Source: Flaccisagitta enflata (taxonomy: Eukaryota > Chaetognatha > Sagittoidea > Aphragmophora). Taken from it: a stretch of DNA of 64,000 bases. The stretch lies in NCBI GenBank assembly GCA_965153355.1, contig OZ231126.1, positions 32,054,001 to 32,118,000 on the forward strand. Reading direction: 5' to 3'. Shown in pieces: positions 44,754-55,266 of this stretch (its first letter is position 1; every line of letters starts with the position of its first letter). Both the position numbers and the translations under genes were made by a program. Below the pieces are notes generated by a model that was not told where the DNA came from, searched no databases, and saw only the letters and a list, made by a program, of their open reading frames with translations.

Positions 44754-45825
44754 AAAGGTAGGTAATCAGCCGACAGATGGCTTAATCTCTTTCAGGCTCC
44801 GAATTCTGCGGAATTTCAGCCCAAACCATTTCGTACATTTCCTAATCATCCCGAACTCCTCCCCCCCATTCCTTACTCAAACTGAATCTGGCACCCCACC
44901 CCCCTCCCCACCCCGCCCCTAGACCCTTTTCACTCCACGAAGTACCATTGACATTCTTAAATCGCTGCCTCTCCAATGATACCCGTCCCCCAACCCATGC
45001 CTCTCCTTAATCATTCCCGGATTTTCAGTGGTTCCAGTATTCACATCTGACATCATCTCATTGACTTGGATGTATGACAGGGACGTCCCAAAACGTGTCA
45101 TACATATGGCATTGTCGGTCTTGGATTGGCATCTTCTTAGTCAACAAATGCAAAAAATATTTATCGTTATCTGAAGTTATTCTTCAGTATAGAGATTAAA
45201 CCTATTTCACTTTTCCACATTTTTCTATGTAACTTAATCCAAAAAGTCCAGGATGCTAACCTAGCCCTGCTATTATGTATAATCTATATCTCGTCAACTC
45301 CTTATAAGACGTTAACTTGTTTACCTTATCTTTTATTGTTTTAGCTGTTATAGACCATCTTTTTTGCAAAGGACATTTTTTTCCGATTCCGTAACTATGT
45401 CGATTTGTGTTTGTTTATTGGTTCATTTCAAATCATTCGGAAGTTATGAAGTAGTGAAGAAAAAGATAGATTGTCAAAAATGTAGCATATATTTTTTGCA
45501 AACAAGTATCACTTTTTTAGTTTTTTTGTAAAAAAAGGAACTGAAAAAAACTCATCAGCCACTTCCTTTGTGAAAACCATTTCAAACAAGACGAAGGATT
45601 ATCAATCGGCTAGTCATAGTGGAATTGGTGAGAAATGAGAATGATTGTACACAATTAATGAATTATACGAAATTCTTGCAAAATACAAGTTCAAAAAAAT
45701 TCTGAAACACGCAATCTAGCAAATTTCTCAAGATCGAAAAATACATACGCGATGAGTGAGGTTTGTCCAGTTGGTCAAGTTTGCTGCCTCATTCAGCTGC
45801 TGTCAATCTATAGCATAGGTTCCTG
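44750..45825. other. No supported gene
   Basis: Downstream flank (minus sense) of the nested gene. No recognisable repeat family. Confidence 0.5.
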
Positions 45826-45831
45826 CTGCAA

Positions 45832-45898
<67 letters not shown>

Positions 45899-45900
45899 GA
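45826..45900. repeat. (TTG)n microsatellite
   Basis: About 75 bp, ending 14 bp from the stop codon of the nested gene, i.e. in its 3-prime untranslated region as (CAA)n. Confidence 0.95.
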
Positions 45901-45913
45901 TGTTGATGTTGTT

Positions 45914-46083
45914 TCACTCTTTCTCCAGCGACTTTTTCTCCTCCATCAACTTCTTTTTCTTGGATTCGAGTTTTTCCAGCTGTTCGTCGATTTCCGCCAT
46001 TCGCTTCTTCCGATCGCCGCCGCCGCTGCAAGTCTCCGTCGACTGCCTCTCGGATGCGGCGGAGCTGTTGCTGTCGTCGTTAT
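45914..46083 (-). CDS. Tandem-domain protein (nested gene), terminal exon: coiled coil
   Basis: Acceptor tacttttcag, phase 1; reads DNDDSNSSAASERQSTETCS, then GGGDRKKRMAEIDEQLEKLE, SKKKKLMEEKKSLEKE and stop. The last 33 residues have heptad-like Leu/Ile spacing (I..QL..L.......L......L) and are highly charged: a short coiled coil likely to mediate dimerisation or partner binding. The Ser/Gly-rich start is a flexible linker. Confidence 0.8.
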
Positions 46084-46129
46084 CTGAAAAGTATAAAGAA
46101 TGTTGAGAATATCTAGATTTAATAATAAT

Positions 46130-46556
46130 CACTTACACTTATAATAAGTCTTATTATTTATAAGAACGTCATTTTTTTTCAAAGGCTTCATGTTCTTATT
46201 TTTGAGGCCAAATGAAGCTTTCAATGTTCTTAAAGCGTTCTTAATTGAAAATATTATACAATTTATACAAACTATGAAAAACAGTATAATATTATACTAC
46301 TCAATTATACTAACTATATTTCTATAAAACACGTTAAAACAAATGGTAAACAAAGTCGGGGGATATTTTCATGGTATTAATACTAAAAATTTTAAATTAT
46401 TATCTTATTCATATAAAAATTCAAGTGTTTTATTGATAATCTTTGAATATTACCTTAGGCGAATTTTTTTTATATGTTGTATTTTTGTGTGTTCTTAAAA
46501 TGTTCCTAATTTTGAGGCCATTAGAAGCCTTGATGTTCTTATACACTAGGTTCTCA
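46130..46556. mobile_element. Family C element in intron 3 of the nested gene
   Basis: Inverted ends with TTATAAGAACGTCATTTTTT, AAAGGCTTCATGTTCTTATT on the left and the inverse of AACCTAGTGTATAAGAACAT, CAAGGCTTCTAATGGCC on the right. It directly abuts the HINE-like element at 46563. Confidence 0.6.
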
Positions 46557-46562
46557 CAAAAA

Positions 46563-46678
46563 AACAAGGCCAAGTAGGCCAATAAGGTGCGGCGTGTGGA
46601 TCGTCGAACGAATGCGTTAGAAAGAAAGACCGACCGACCGACGGACACAGCCAGTTATAGAGGTGCTTTGTCGCACCT
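46563..46678 (-). mobile_element. HINE-like element, GGTGCG subfamily, minimal complete copy
   Basis: Minus strand: AGGTGC-gacaaa-GCACCT, CTATAACTGGCTGTGTCCGT, GTCG repeats, CGCATTCGTTCGACGATCCA, GCCGCACCTTATTGGCC, hairpin GGCC-tact-TGGCC, TTGTTTT. 116 bp; near-identical layout to 1187-1296. Confidence 0.75.
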
Positions 46679-46873
46679 AAAAAGTGAATTAAGAATAATG
46701 AGAATATTGGATATAATTCTCGACTTCTTCAATTATGTGAGGAATGGAATTGTCCACTGTGGCTGATTATGCGAGTGAAGGAGCAAATTGCAAAAGCGAA
46801 AGGGGCTTCCAATACATCAATTTTGCGTTGTAATTCAGCGGAGGCAAAAGTTTCGCCTTCATTCAATCGTTAC

Positions 46874-47017
46874 CTTCGTTGCAGTCGTCCAGTTTGGCTG
46901 CGAGCGCCTGAACCTGATGCAGGAGCAATTTCCTATAAGTTTTGCCCATAAAATTTCCGTTACGCGATTCCAGTTCGCCGGACTCTAAAGCGGATTCGAT
47001 CAATTCCATCGTCAAAC
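46874..47017 (-). CDS. Tandem-domain protein, exon 3: second half of domain 2
   Basis: Acceptor tttaacacag, phase 1-1, donor GAAG|GTAACG. Reads GLTMELIESALESGELESRN, GNFMGKTYRKLLLHQVQALA, AKLDDCNE. It completes EFP-GLTMEL from exon 2 and parallels the first repeat (LTNEDVEAAIEDGRLDTRQG, SFMGKTYTKLLRHQVKKLA). The acceptor and first ~60 bases of this exon are copied several times in the intron just upstream. Confidence 0.85.
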
Positions 47018-47059
47018 CTGTGTTAAAGGACAAAAGACAATAAGACAAGTTAAAACTGG

Positions 47060-47730
47060 ACGGTGATGAAAGGGCAAGCTTTCATTCCGGAATTCCTGAT
47101 TGTGGGACTCTAAAGCAGATGCGCAGATTTGATGAATTCCATCGTAAAAGCTGTGTCAGAAAACAAAAGACATGTGACGAGACAAGTTAAAACTAGATGG
47201 TGATGCAAAGGCAAGCTTTTATTCTGGAATTCCAGTTTACGGGACTCTAAAGCAGATGCGTAGATTCAATAAATTCCATCGTCAAACCTGTGTCAAGGAC
47301 AAAAGACAAGTCCCGGGACAAGTTAACACTAAAAAGACAAGACAGTGATGAAAGGGCAAGCTATCATTCCTTGATTCCAGTTTGTTAGACTCTAAAGCGG
47401 AGTTTATCAGTTCCATTGCCAAACCTGTGTCAGGGACAGGAGACAAAAACAAGTCATGGGTCAAGTTAAAGATGGTAATAATAGGGCAAGCTTTCATTCC
47501 CCGATTCCAGTCTGCGGGACTCTAAAGCAGATATGCAAATTCAATCAATTCCATCGCCAAACCTGTGTTAAAGGACAAGGGGCAAATCATGGGTCAAGTT
47601 TTAATTAAATACAAAAGACAGTGATGAAAGGGAAGTTTCCATTTCGGGATTCTAGTTCTCCTTAATCTAAAGCAGATTCAATCACTTCCGTTGTTAACCC
47701 CGTCAAACTTGTGTCAAAGGTCAAAGGGCA
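47060..47730 (-). pseudogene. Tandem array of partial copies of exon 3 with its acceptor
   Basis: Five decayed units about 135-145 bp apart (exon-start copies near 47103-47160, 47241-47298, 47391-47430, 47515-47572 and 47655-47718). They share RACTCTAAAGCAGAT, CAATTCCATCG and AAACCTGTGT with the real junction. One copy still reads GLAMELINSALESNKLESRN on the minus strand. None retains the second half of the exon or a donor. Confidence 0.85.
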
Positions 47731-48042
47731 TGTCAAGGACCAAAACGAAACCTGAAAGACAAGATAGTGGTAAAAGGACAACAGATCTAATTAAATCTGT
47801 TTTATCTTGAACAAGTTTAATCATATTTTCGCGAGGTCAAGCGTTCGTTTCGCGATTTTGGAATGTCAACACAAATCAACGTTTACCACCAAAATTCCCT
47901 ACGAAGACAAAGGCGGGTCTAAAACCCGTGAACCTTGTGCTCTAATGAATCGGACTTTCAGTTCATGGTAGCCTTTCTATCGGTAGAGAAGTCAAGACCC
48001 TTGAACCGCGAGAGCAAGTGAGACAGTCTCAAGAACCAGAAA

Positions 48043-48340
48043 AACAAGCCCAATCAGGCAACAATGCGTCATTATTGCAATAATATATTGTGTCTACTTG
48101 TATCGATTCTTACTCTTTACATCTGTTATATATTGGGAGACTGATGGATGGACAAACAAATTTCGAAAATTACCATCAAATTAGCCACTCAAAAAAACAT
48201 CATGTGTGTTTTATTTGGAGTATGATATCACCGCGGTTAAAAATTGCCAAGAAATGAATTTTCAGGTGTTATGGACGTACCGACTGACGGATTGACAGAA
48301 CGACGTACCGACCCTCTACTAGAAACGCGAGGAAGCAGCT
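48043..48340 (-). mobile_element. HINE-like element, GATGCG-related subfamily
   Basis: Minus strand 3-prime end GACGCATTGTTGCCTGATTG-GGCTTGTT with a mutated hairpin. The 5-prime end AGCTGCTTCCTCGCGTTTCT is decayed, followed by AGTAGAGGGTCGGTACGTC. It lies in intron 2 of the nested gene. Confidence 0.6.
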
Positions 48341-48624
48341 AAAAAGTTGAGCGATAAACAGCGTGGCAACTGGAAGGGGCTACAAACATTTTGGGTAAAT
48401 TGGTCAGCGGTATTTTTCACCACTTCCTTTGTCATAGATCCACTGTCCTTATTTATTTTGACCATTATAGGTACCAATTACCAAAATGTCAGATAATTAT
48501 GAACAAATACAGTAAAGTGTTCTGTCCCGGTTTCCTAGGTTCCCTCGATTTCCCCTGCCTTCCACCCCCCCCCCTCTCTATCTTTCTATCTCCCAAAAAA
48601 AACAAGCACAAGTTGTTGACCGAC

Positions 48625-48846
48625 CTGGAAACTCTTTGATGGCATTCTTGTCGCTGATGGTGGCGCCTTTGTCGCTCCATTTCGGTTCACGCTTCTCAAC
48701 TTCTTCCTCCTCCTCCTCTTCCTCCTCTTCCTCATCCTCCTCTTCTCCTCCTTTGCCGAGTTTCTTTTGTTTTTTCTCCGTTTCTTTCGCCAACTTTTTT
48801 ACTTGATGGCGCAGAAGTTTCGTGTACGTTTTACCCATGAAGGATC
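48625..48846 (-). CDS. Tandem-domain protein, exon 2: end of domain 1, acidic linker, start of domain 2
   Basis: Acceptor cgtctcag, phase 1-1, donor CCAG|GTCGGT. Reads GSFMGKTYTKLLRHQVKKLA, KETEKKQKKLGKGG, a run of about 16 Glu/Asp residues, then EKREPKWSDKGATISDKNAI, KEFPG. Domain 1 thus ends with the MGKTY-x-KLL-x-HQV helix and domain 2 begins with KWSDKGATIS; both match the other repeat closely. Two exon boundaries fall at the equivalent position (after EFP and after RQG/RNG), as expected after internal duplication. Confidence 0.87.
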
Positions 48847-48948
48847 CTGAGACGAGAATTAACAAATGAAATTGAGACAAATCTTCAAGCTTTTCTGTTA
48901 CAATGTATCAAGATTCAAGAACAAGCAACGGAAGTAGAACCGGAGACG

Positions 48949-48954
<6 letters not shown>

Positions 48955-49002
<48 letters not shown>
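48955..49002. repeat. (CAA)n microsatellite in intron 1 of nested gene
   Basis: About 48 bp with one CAT interruption. Confidence 0.9.
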
Positions 49003-49003
<1 letters not shown>

Positions 49004-49110
49004 AACCACGTGCTTTCAAACTTTTAAACGGACCGACGGAAGGATGAACTAAGTCTCTAAGAGTTACAAGCAGGCAACTGAAACCGTAAACAAAAGCAAC
49101 GAGAACAAAA

Positions 49111-49178
49111 CCAAAACCAACAACAACAACAGCAACAACAGCAACAACAGCAACAACAGCAACAACAGCAACAACAGC

Positions 49179-49222
<44 letters not shown>
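49111..49222. repeat. (CAACAG)n/(CAA)n microsatellite beside a splice donor
   Basis: About 110 bp ending 7 bp from the exon-1 donor of the nested gene at 49229. In the transcript it is a TTG/TGC-rich run immediately after GTCAGTG. Confidence 0.92.
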
Positions 49223-49224
<2 letters not shown>

Positions 49225-49229
49225 CTGAC

Positions 49230-49362
49230 CTTGACGGGTATCTAGTCTGCCATCCTCAATTGCGGCTTCAACATCTTCGTTGGTCAAAACTGGGAATTCT
49301 TTGACCGCATTTAAAGAACTAATCGTCGCTCCTTTGTCAGTCCATTTCACCTCCACAGACAT
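49230..49362 (-). CDS. Tandem-domain protein (nested gene), exon 1: start and first half of domain 1
   Basis: ATG at 49360-49362 gives MSVEVKWTDKGATISSLNAV, KEFPVLTNEDVEAAIEDGRL, DTRQ; donor CAAG|GTCAGT, phase 1. Four exons join without phase conflict into a complete 222-residue protein: domain 1 (about 5-69), Glu-rich linker (about 70-98), domain 2 (about 100-166), Ser/Gly linker, C-terminal coiled coil (about 190-222). No signal peptide or membrane segment, so intracellular. No family was recognised with certainty. The motif T-I-S-x-x-x-A-(V/I)-K-E-F followed by LT-x-E and a basic Y-x-K-L-L helix loosely recalls the C-terminal DNA-binding segment of XPA, but this is only a resemblance by eye. 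Confidence 0.85.
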
Positions 49363-49493
49363 AATCGCAAATATTCACAGATGATGATAATAATGATCAC
49401 AGATGACACAGTTGTTAAGTCTTTGTGAGGTTTGACGTAAAGATGACCAAAGTTACCAATAAATGTACCCTACGAAAAAAACACGTATTTATT

Positions 49494-49497
<4 letters not shown>

Positions 49498-49525
<28 letters not shown>
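49498..49525. repeat. T homopolymer
   Basis: About 28 T, about 135 bp upstream of the nested gene's ATG; it borders a decayed HINE-like sequence (49529-49660). Confidence 0.9.
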
Positions 49526-49526
<1 letters not shown>

Positions 49527-49528
49527 AG

Positions 49529-49660
49529 CGCTACGGACCAACGGACGGACAGACGAAACAAAAAATCAAGGCATGGCTGGACCTATGCGACGTCACGTCG
49601 ACGGATAATCGGACCGATGGGCGGACAATGCCTCTTTCAGAGAGACTAGTCCGCGATTAA
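49529..49660 (-). mobile_element. Decayed HINE-like element
   Basis: GACGGACAGACGAAAC, GCCTCTTTCAGAGAGACTAG and TCCGCGATTAAAA keep the order of the family's 5-prime end on the minus strand, but the hairpin no longer pairs. Confidence 0.4.
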
Positions 49661-50074
49661 AACGACAGCTAAAGAATGTTTAAGAATGTTTTTTGTCGAG
49701 ATGTGAAAAAATGTAAAACCAAACTAAATTGTTCGAGGTGCGGGGAAATATTTCATCGAAAAAAGAAGTCCATCTACCATCTGCAAAAATTGAAATCGAA
49801 TTCATCCGATTGCGGGGGAGTAAGATTATTGTAAGTGGGAGGGGAAATTTATCTGAGATAGCTTCAGTTGAGAGGTGAGACGATGAGAGGTGAAATTGAA
49901 AATTTGAGATAAACTGAGAAAAAAAGATGAAAGCAGAAGCAACTGAGAGGCGAAAAGAACTGTTCAAGATTATCTGTGAGTGATTAAAGGACCAGTGACA
50001 CCCTGAGTCACTCAGCTACAAATGAACCACAATAAAACGCACATTCAAACGCATACACACGCAAACGATCACAT

Positions 50075-50176
<102 letters not shown>

Positions 50177-50431
50177 CATTAACTCACACGTACACATACA
50201 AAAACAACGAATATGAAGACTTGGAGTGCTGTAAGATAGTTCGAGGGCACTGCGAACCGGCTCGGGTCCGTAAAAAAGATATTGGCTGGATAAGCTAAAA
50301 GTCGATAAAAATTCACGAATTGCGAAGATCGAAGGGGGATCATTGAAATTGAAGCGAGAGACAAAGGTACAGAGGCTGACAGACAGACACACAGACGAAG
50401 CGTGACAGAAAGACAGACAGACAAACAACCG

Positions 50432-50435
<4 letters not shown>

Positions 50436-50489
<54 letters not shown>

Positions 50490-50660
50490 CAGAGAGACAG
50501 AGACAGAGAGACGTAGAGTCTAGAGACAGAGAAACTGACAGACAGACAGAGCCAGACAGAGAGAGAGAGACAGTCCAAGAAGCAGAATCAGATACAGAGA
50601 TAAACCTGATAAAGAAAGACAGTCTGGAAGACAGACAGACAGACAGACAGACAGAGACAC
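50436..50660. repeat. (GA)n and GACA degenerate microsatellite
   Basis: About 44 bp of GA, then GACAGAGA and GACA repeats to 50655. Confidence 0.9.
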
Positions 50661-50913
50661 CGTTATCCAGAGAGCTGAGAATTGGGAGCTGAGCCTGAGG
50701 ATCTTATTTGCGGAAGAAGAGAATTGAGGCAGAGCTGCAAGGAAATGAAAATCGAGTGTGGAGAGAAAAAGAGAGAAAAAAAATACTGAAAATAATCTAA
50801 GCTAAAGAAGGGTGTTCGAAATTATGTCGATGGCACTTAAGTTTGCTTTTTCAGGAGATTGAGCAAACTGATTTGTGTAGAATTTACAATTGTTTAAAGT
50901 TAGAAGATATGTA

Positions 50914-51061
50914 TACAGCGGAACCCTGCAATAACTGACCCGCCTTTAAAGGATCCCCATCAAAAAAGGTCAACATTTCAAGGTCCCAAATGATAGTTTT
51001 CAATGTGATTTTACCTCTCTATAAAGATGAAATATCTTCAGTCCCAATGGGTCCCACTGTA
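50914..51061. mobile_element. 148-bp pogo-like MITE
   Basis: Left TACAGCGGAACCCTGCAATA, right complement of TACAGTGGGACCCATTGGGA. TA edges. Short imperfect inverted ends. Confidence 0.55.
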
Positions 51062-51142
51062 TGAATACGTATATGTCTTGTGACAACATTGCTTTATAAG
51101 ATAATACATAAAAACAAAGGATGAGAGTCTTGGGAACTCTGT

Positions 51143-51450
51143 AAATCAGGGTGGGGGTTGGGAGGTCATAGGTGTCATAAACTTATGTTATTCTACAAAC
51201 TGCCCCCATTCATGATGATAGTAAGATTTGTCATGTTTCATGACCATCTGACAAGTCCCTGATAGGGCCGCCACTCCCCCCCCCCCCCATTTTATAAAAG
51301 CAAAAAGGTTTACAAAAATTTGGCTTTCCTATCAGGAACTTGTCAGGAGGTCATGTAACTTGGTATATCTTATTATTGTAATAAATGGGGGTAGCTCGTA
51401 GAATGATTTAGGTTTCTGAGACCTAAGACTTCGTTACCCCCACCCTGATG
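51143..51450. mobile_element. ~308-bp MITE with ~125-bp inverted ends
   Basis: Arms at about 51143-51263 and 51330-51450 share ATCAGGGTGGGGGT, ATTCTAC, CCCCCATT, CTGACAAGT and CCTGATAGG in mirrored order. A C homopolymer lies in the loop. Confidence 0.75.
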
Positions 51451-51462
51451 TGTATGTACCAT

Positions 51463-51694
51463 CTTGGCGGAAAGAAACGCGACAGTTGCTAAAAGTAGTA
51501 TCAACTTTGGAGGAGTGCTGCTCTTAAACGGAATAAGCTACCTACCCCAGATTGGGCCCATTTTAAAGGTCCGAATCAAATCTTCAAAATGAGACCAAGT
51601 TGAAGTCTATAGCTTTATTCATTCAGGAGCAGCGCTCTTCCAAAGTTGATGCTAGTTTTAGCAACTGTCGCGTTTCTTTCCGCCAAGATAGTAT
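51463..51694. mobile_element. ~232-bp MITE with ~80-bp inverted ends
   Basis: TATCTTGGCGGAAAGAAACG and CGACAGTTGCTAAAA, ATCAACTTTGGA, GCGCTGCTC occur in both arms in mirrored order. Confidence 0.82.
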
Positions 51695-51746
51695 CTGTTT
51701 TAGGGGCTATCTATATAAAAGGCTAGCCCATTGATAACAAACAATG

Positions 51747-51850
51747 CCCGTTACCGGGCCAATAAGAAGCCACTTGCAGGTGGGCAGGGGCAGTAATACA
51801 GATGGGCATCAGTAATGCCTATGATGTACCAACTTAAAATCTCGGACTCA
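51747..51850 (-). mobile_element. 3-prime part of a divergent HINE-like element
   Basis: Minus strand CTGCCCACCTGCAAGTGGCT, TCTTATTGGCCCGGTAACGG, GCATTGTT: sub-terminal arm, hairpin CCCG-gtaa-CGGG and TTGTT. The 5-prime end was not located. Confidence 0.5.
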
Positions 51851-52296
51851 GAATTTGTTATTACCTGTTTCTTGATGTGGACAATTTGACAAGAAAATTA
51901 TCAGTTGGAATTTTTTAGATGCAAAAGAAGCAGTGAATAGTTGGTAGATTCAGGAAATTAATTCTGACGCGAATTGTGGTACGCATGATCATTACCCTGG
52001 TCCAGGGGTTTACTGCACTTTATTTAAATAGTGATAACATGTCCCGTAGTGGAGTGTTTGATTACGCAGACTCTCCCACCCACGAAAAAAATTGAATCTG
52101 AAGAATTGGGACAAGGACTAAAAGGCCAACAAAAGGGCTTTTTATGATTCCGATTTCTATGAAAGAATGCTTACATTTGCAACTTTTAATCGTTAACTAG
52201 CTGATAAACAAGACATAGACTTTTTAGTCGCGGACAAGCGACTCTACACCTTGCCGTGTCCGTCCGTCCGTCCATCCATCCCTCCGTAACATTTTT

Positions 52297-54220
52297 AGTC
52301 GCGTGCACGCGACTCTATACCCCGCTTTGTCCGTCCGTCGGTTGGTCGGTTGGTCGGTCGGTCGGTCCCCATTTTACTTTTTTTATTCGTTTTATTCCTA
52401 TCAAGTCATTTTAAGTCAATTAATTGATTTTGAGTCAAATTAGATCATTTTAAGTCATTTTGAGTCATTTTAAGTCAAATTAAGTCATTTTAATCAATAT
52501 TGAATTTTAGTCAATTTAAGTCAATCTAGGTCATTTTAAGTCATTTTAAGTAAATTCAAGTCAATTTAAGTCAGTTTAACTCAGTATAAGTCAATTTAAG
52601 GCAGTATAAGTCAATTTAAGTCATTTTATGTCAAATCTAAGTCAAATCAAGTCACTTGAGTCATTATTGAATTTTATTGAATTTTAGTCAATTTAAGTCA
52701 ATCTAGGTCATTTTAAGTCATTTTAAGTTAATTCAAGTCAATTTAAGTCAGTTTAACTCAGTATAAGTCAATTTTTATTTACATAATTATAGGTAATTAT
52801 AGGTCATGATGCAATTTTGGGTAATCATAGGTAATTATAGGTCATTATAGGTCATTATACAATTACAGGTAATCATAGGTCATTATAGGTAATTATAGGT
52901 TATTATGCAATTATAGGTCATTATAGGTCATGATAGGTAATTATAGGTAATTATGGGTAATTATAGGTAATTATGGGTAATAATAGGTCATTATAGGTGA
53001 TTATAGGTAATTATAGGTAATCATAGGTTATTATGCAATTATAGGTTATTATGCAAATATAGGTTATTATTCAATTATAGGTAATTATAGGTAATTATAG
53101 GTCATTATAGGTAATTATAGGTTATTATGCAATTATAGGTCATTATTGGTCAGTATGTAATCACAGGTAATTATAGATAATTATAGGAAATTATAGGCCA
53201 TTATATATAATTATAGGTAATTATAGGTCATTTTGTAATTATAGGTAATTATGGTTCATAATAATTAATTATAGGTTATTATGCAATTACATGTCATTAT
53301 TGCAACTACATGTCATTATTGGCAATTATAGGTCATTATGTAATTTTAGATAATTATAGGTAATTATAGGCAATTATAGGTCATTTTGTAGTTATAGGTA
53401 ATTATAGGTCATTATAGGTCATTATAGGTCATTATAGGTTATTATTGGTAATTAAAGGTCTTTATGCAATTATGGGTAATTATAGGTAATCAGGTCATTA
53501 TGTAATTTTAGATAATTATAGGTCATTAAAGGCAATTATAGGTCATTATGTAATCATAAGTAATAATAGGTAATTATAGGTCATTATAGGTAATTATATG
53601 TCAATAGACAATTTTAGGTAATTGTAGGTCATTATTCAGTTACAGGTAATTATAGCTAATCATAGGTAATCATAGGTAATTATAGGTCATTATGCAATTA
53701 TAGGTAATTATAGGCAATCATAGGTCATTATAGGTAATTATAGGTCATTATGTTATAATAGGTTATAATAGGTAATTATGGGTAATTATGGGTAATCATA
53801 GGTCAGTATAGGTAATTATTGGTCCATATGTAATTATAGGTAATCATAGATCTTTATAAGTACTTATAGTTCATTATTCAATTATGGGTAATTAAAGGTA
53901 ATTATAGGTAATCATAGGTCATTATAGGTAATTATAGGTCATTATGTTATTATAGGTAATTATGAGTAATTATGGATAATCATACGTCATTATAGGTAAT
54001 CATTGGTCCATATGTAATTATAGGTAATGATAGGTCTTCATAGGTACTTATTGGTCATTATTTCATTATGGGTAATTATAGGTAATTATAGGTCATTATT
54101 GGCAGTTATAGGTCAATAGGTAATTATTGTCATTATCATCATTACAGGAAATAACGATCTCTATAATTAGGCGATTATATATTTAAGTTTCGCACGCGAC
54201 TTATAGGTGTTGGCCTTGTT
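52297..54220 (+). mobile_element. Nested HINE-like element loaded with minisatellites
   Basis: AGTCGCGTGCACGCGACT, CTATACCCCGCTTTGTCCGT, GTCG/GTTG repeats, TAAGTCATTT satellite (52420-52770), ATAGGTAATTATAGGTCATT satellite (52780-54170), GCACGCGACTTATAGGTGTT-GGCCTTGTT. Inverted relative to the copy at 39363-41314, with the same two satellites in the same order. Confidence 0.8.
52420..54170 (+). repeat. TAAGTCAATT and ATAGGTMATT minisatellites
   Basis: The first block has ~10-bp units TCATTTTAAG/TCAATTTAAG; the second ~10-bp units TTATAGGTAA/TTATAGGTCA, about 170 copies. Confidence 0.95.
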
Positions 54221-54296
54221 GAATTACAAGCGGTTTTTGCGTTTTGGCCCCTGCCCAACCATCCGCGACTGTCTTTCCGTGTATCCGGCCTTGTTC

Positions 54297-55026
54297 AACT
54301 GATTGGTGTGAGTTGATCAGTTCATTCTTTATGCTTTGTTTTTATAAAGAACTTAAAAACAATTGTTTTCTTATATGTTATAACTCTTTCTATTGTAGTA
54401 TAATTTTGCAGCTGTTCTTGTGGTTTTCAATTTTGTAATGTTTGAGCAGGGTTGCAATGAGTTGAATGAAAAATGAGTAGCTTGAAAACACATGGATTTT
54501 TCCCTATGGACCATATCTCGCCCTACCTGGGTCAATCGCCCATTCCCGTGTCATTCAAGTCTATCTCTTTCAACAGACCATTCTCATTAGGAAAACAAAC
54601 TTGATGTAAGAAATATTCCAGGTGTTTGAGGTGCCTCTGAAATATTCACTTACGTAATCTGTTGAAGTGATTTTTGAAATTTTCTCATTCTAGACTAATC
54701 CCAAATTTGTACGTCAAATAACGGTTTCACATTCAGTTTGTCAATGCGAAATTGCCATTTGGAGCTTATAAAAAGAACTGAAATAAACAAATAAGGTGGT
54801 ATCTTTTTGATTGAGAAGAAACAAACAGATACATGAAAACAATTTTTGAAGCCTGATGAGACTACGTTATATGGAAGATTTTTGAAAGATCTTTTATCAT
54901 TGGCTTATCCCAAGTATTTTTCTCCAGAAATCTAAAAGTCAGAGCTTGTCCAATAAAAACCCTAGTTGAAAAAATTCCTTATTTCTTGTAAGGTTGCAAA
55001 AGAATCTTAGGTTTTTATACTTTTTT
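54297..55026. other. No supported gene
   Basis: AT-rich intronic DNA with no recognised repeat. Confidence 0.5.
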
Positions 55027-55266
55027 AGTCGCTGGCTAAGCGACTTTATACTAGGGTGTATCCCTATGTCTGTAGGTATGAGGACTGGTAACGCGAAATC
55101 TGAGATGACGCAAAATCGACTAAGATAGTACCAGCCCTGCCCAGATACATAAAAGCCCACCCGCATTACCGCACCTGCCCACCAGCATTACTGCCCCTGC
55201 CCACTCGCATTACAGCCACTGCCCACCCGCCAGCGACTACTTATTGGCCGTGTATATGGCCTTGTT
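55027..55266 (+). mobile_element. HINE-like element, GTCGCTGGC subfamily
   Basis: AGTCGCT-ggcta-AGCGACT, TTATACTAGGGTGTATCCCT, core with GCCCACCCGCATTACCGCAC-type repeats, sub-terminal GCCAGCGACT (exact inverse of AGTCGCTGGC), hairpin GGCC-gtgtata-TGGCC, TTGTTT. Confidence 0.78.

Larger units (their letters stand above)
52226..54296 (+). mobile_element. HINE-like element, GTCGCGGAC subfamily, split by a nested copy
   Basis: 5-prime part AGTCGCG-gacaa-GCGACT, CTACACCTTGCCGTGTCCGT, ACATTTTT up to 52296. The 3-prime part resumes at 54221 with GAATTACAAGCGGTTTTTGC, CCAACCATCCGCGACTGTCT, hairpin and GGCCTTGTT. The split point matches uninterrupted sequence in the copy at 35656-35808. Confidence 0.8.
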
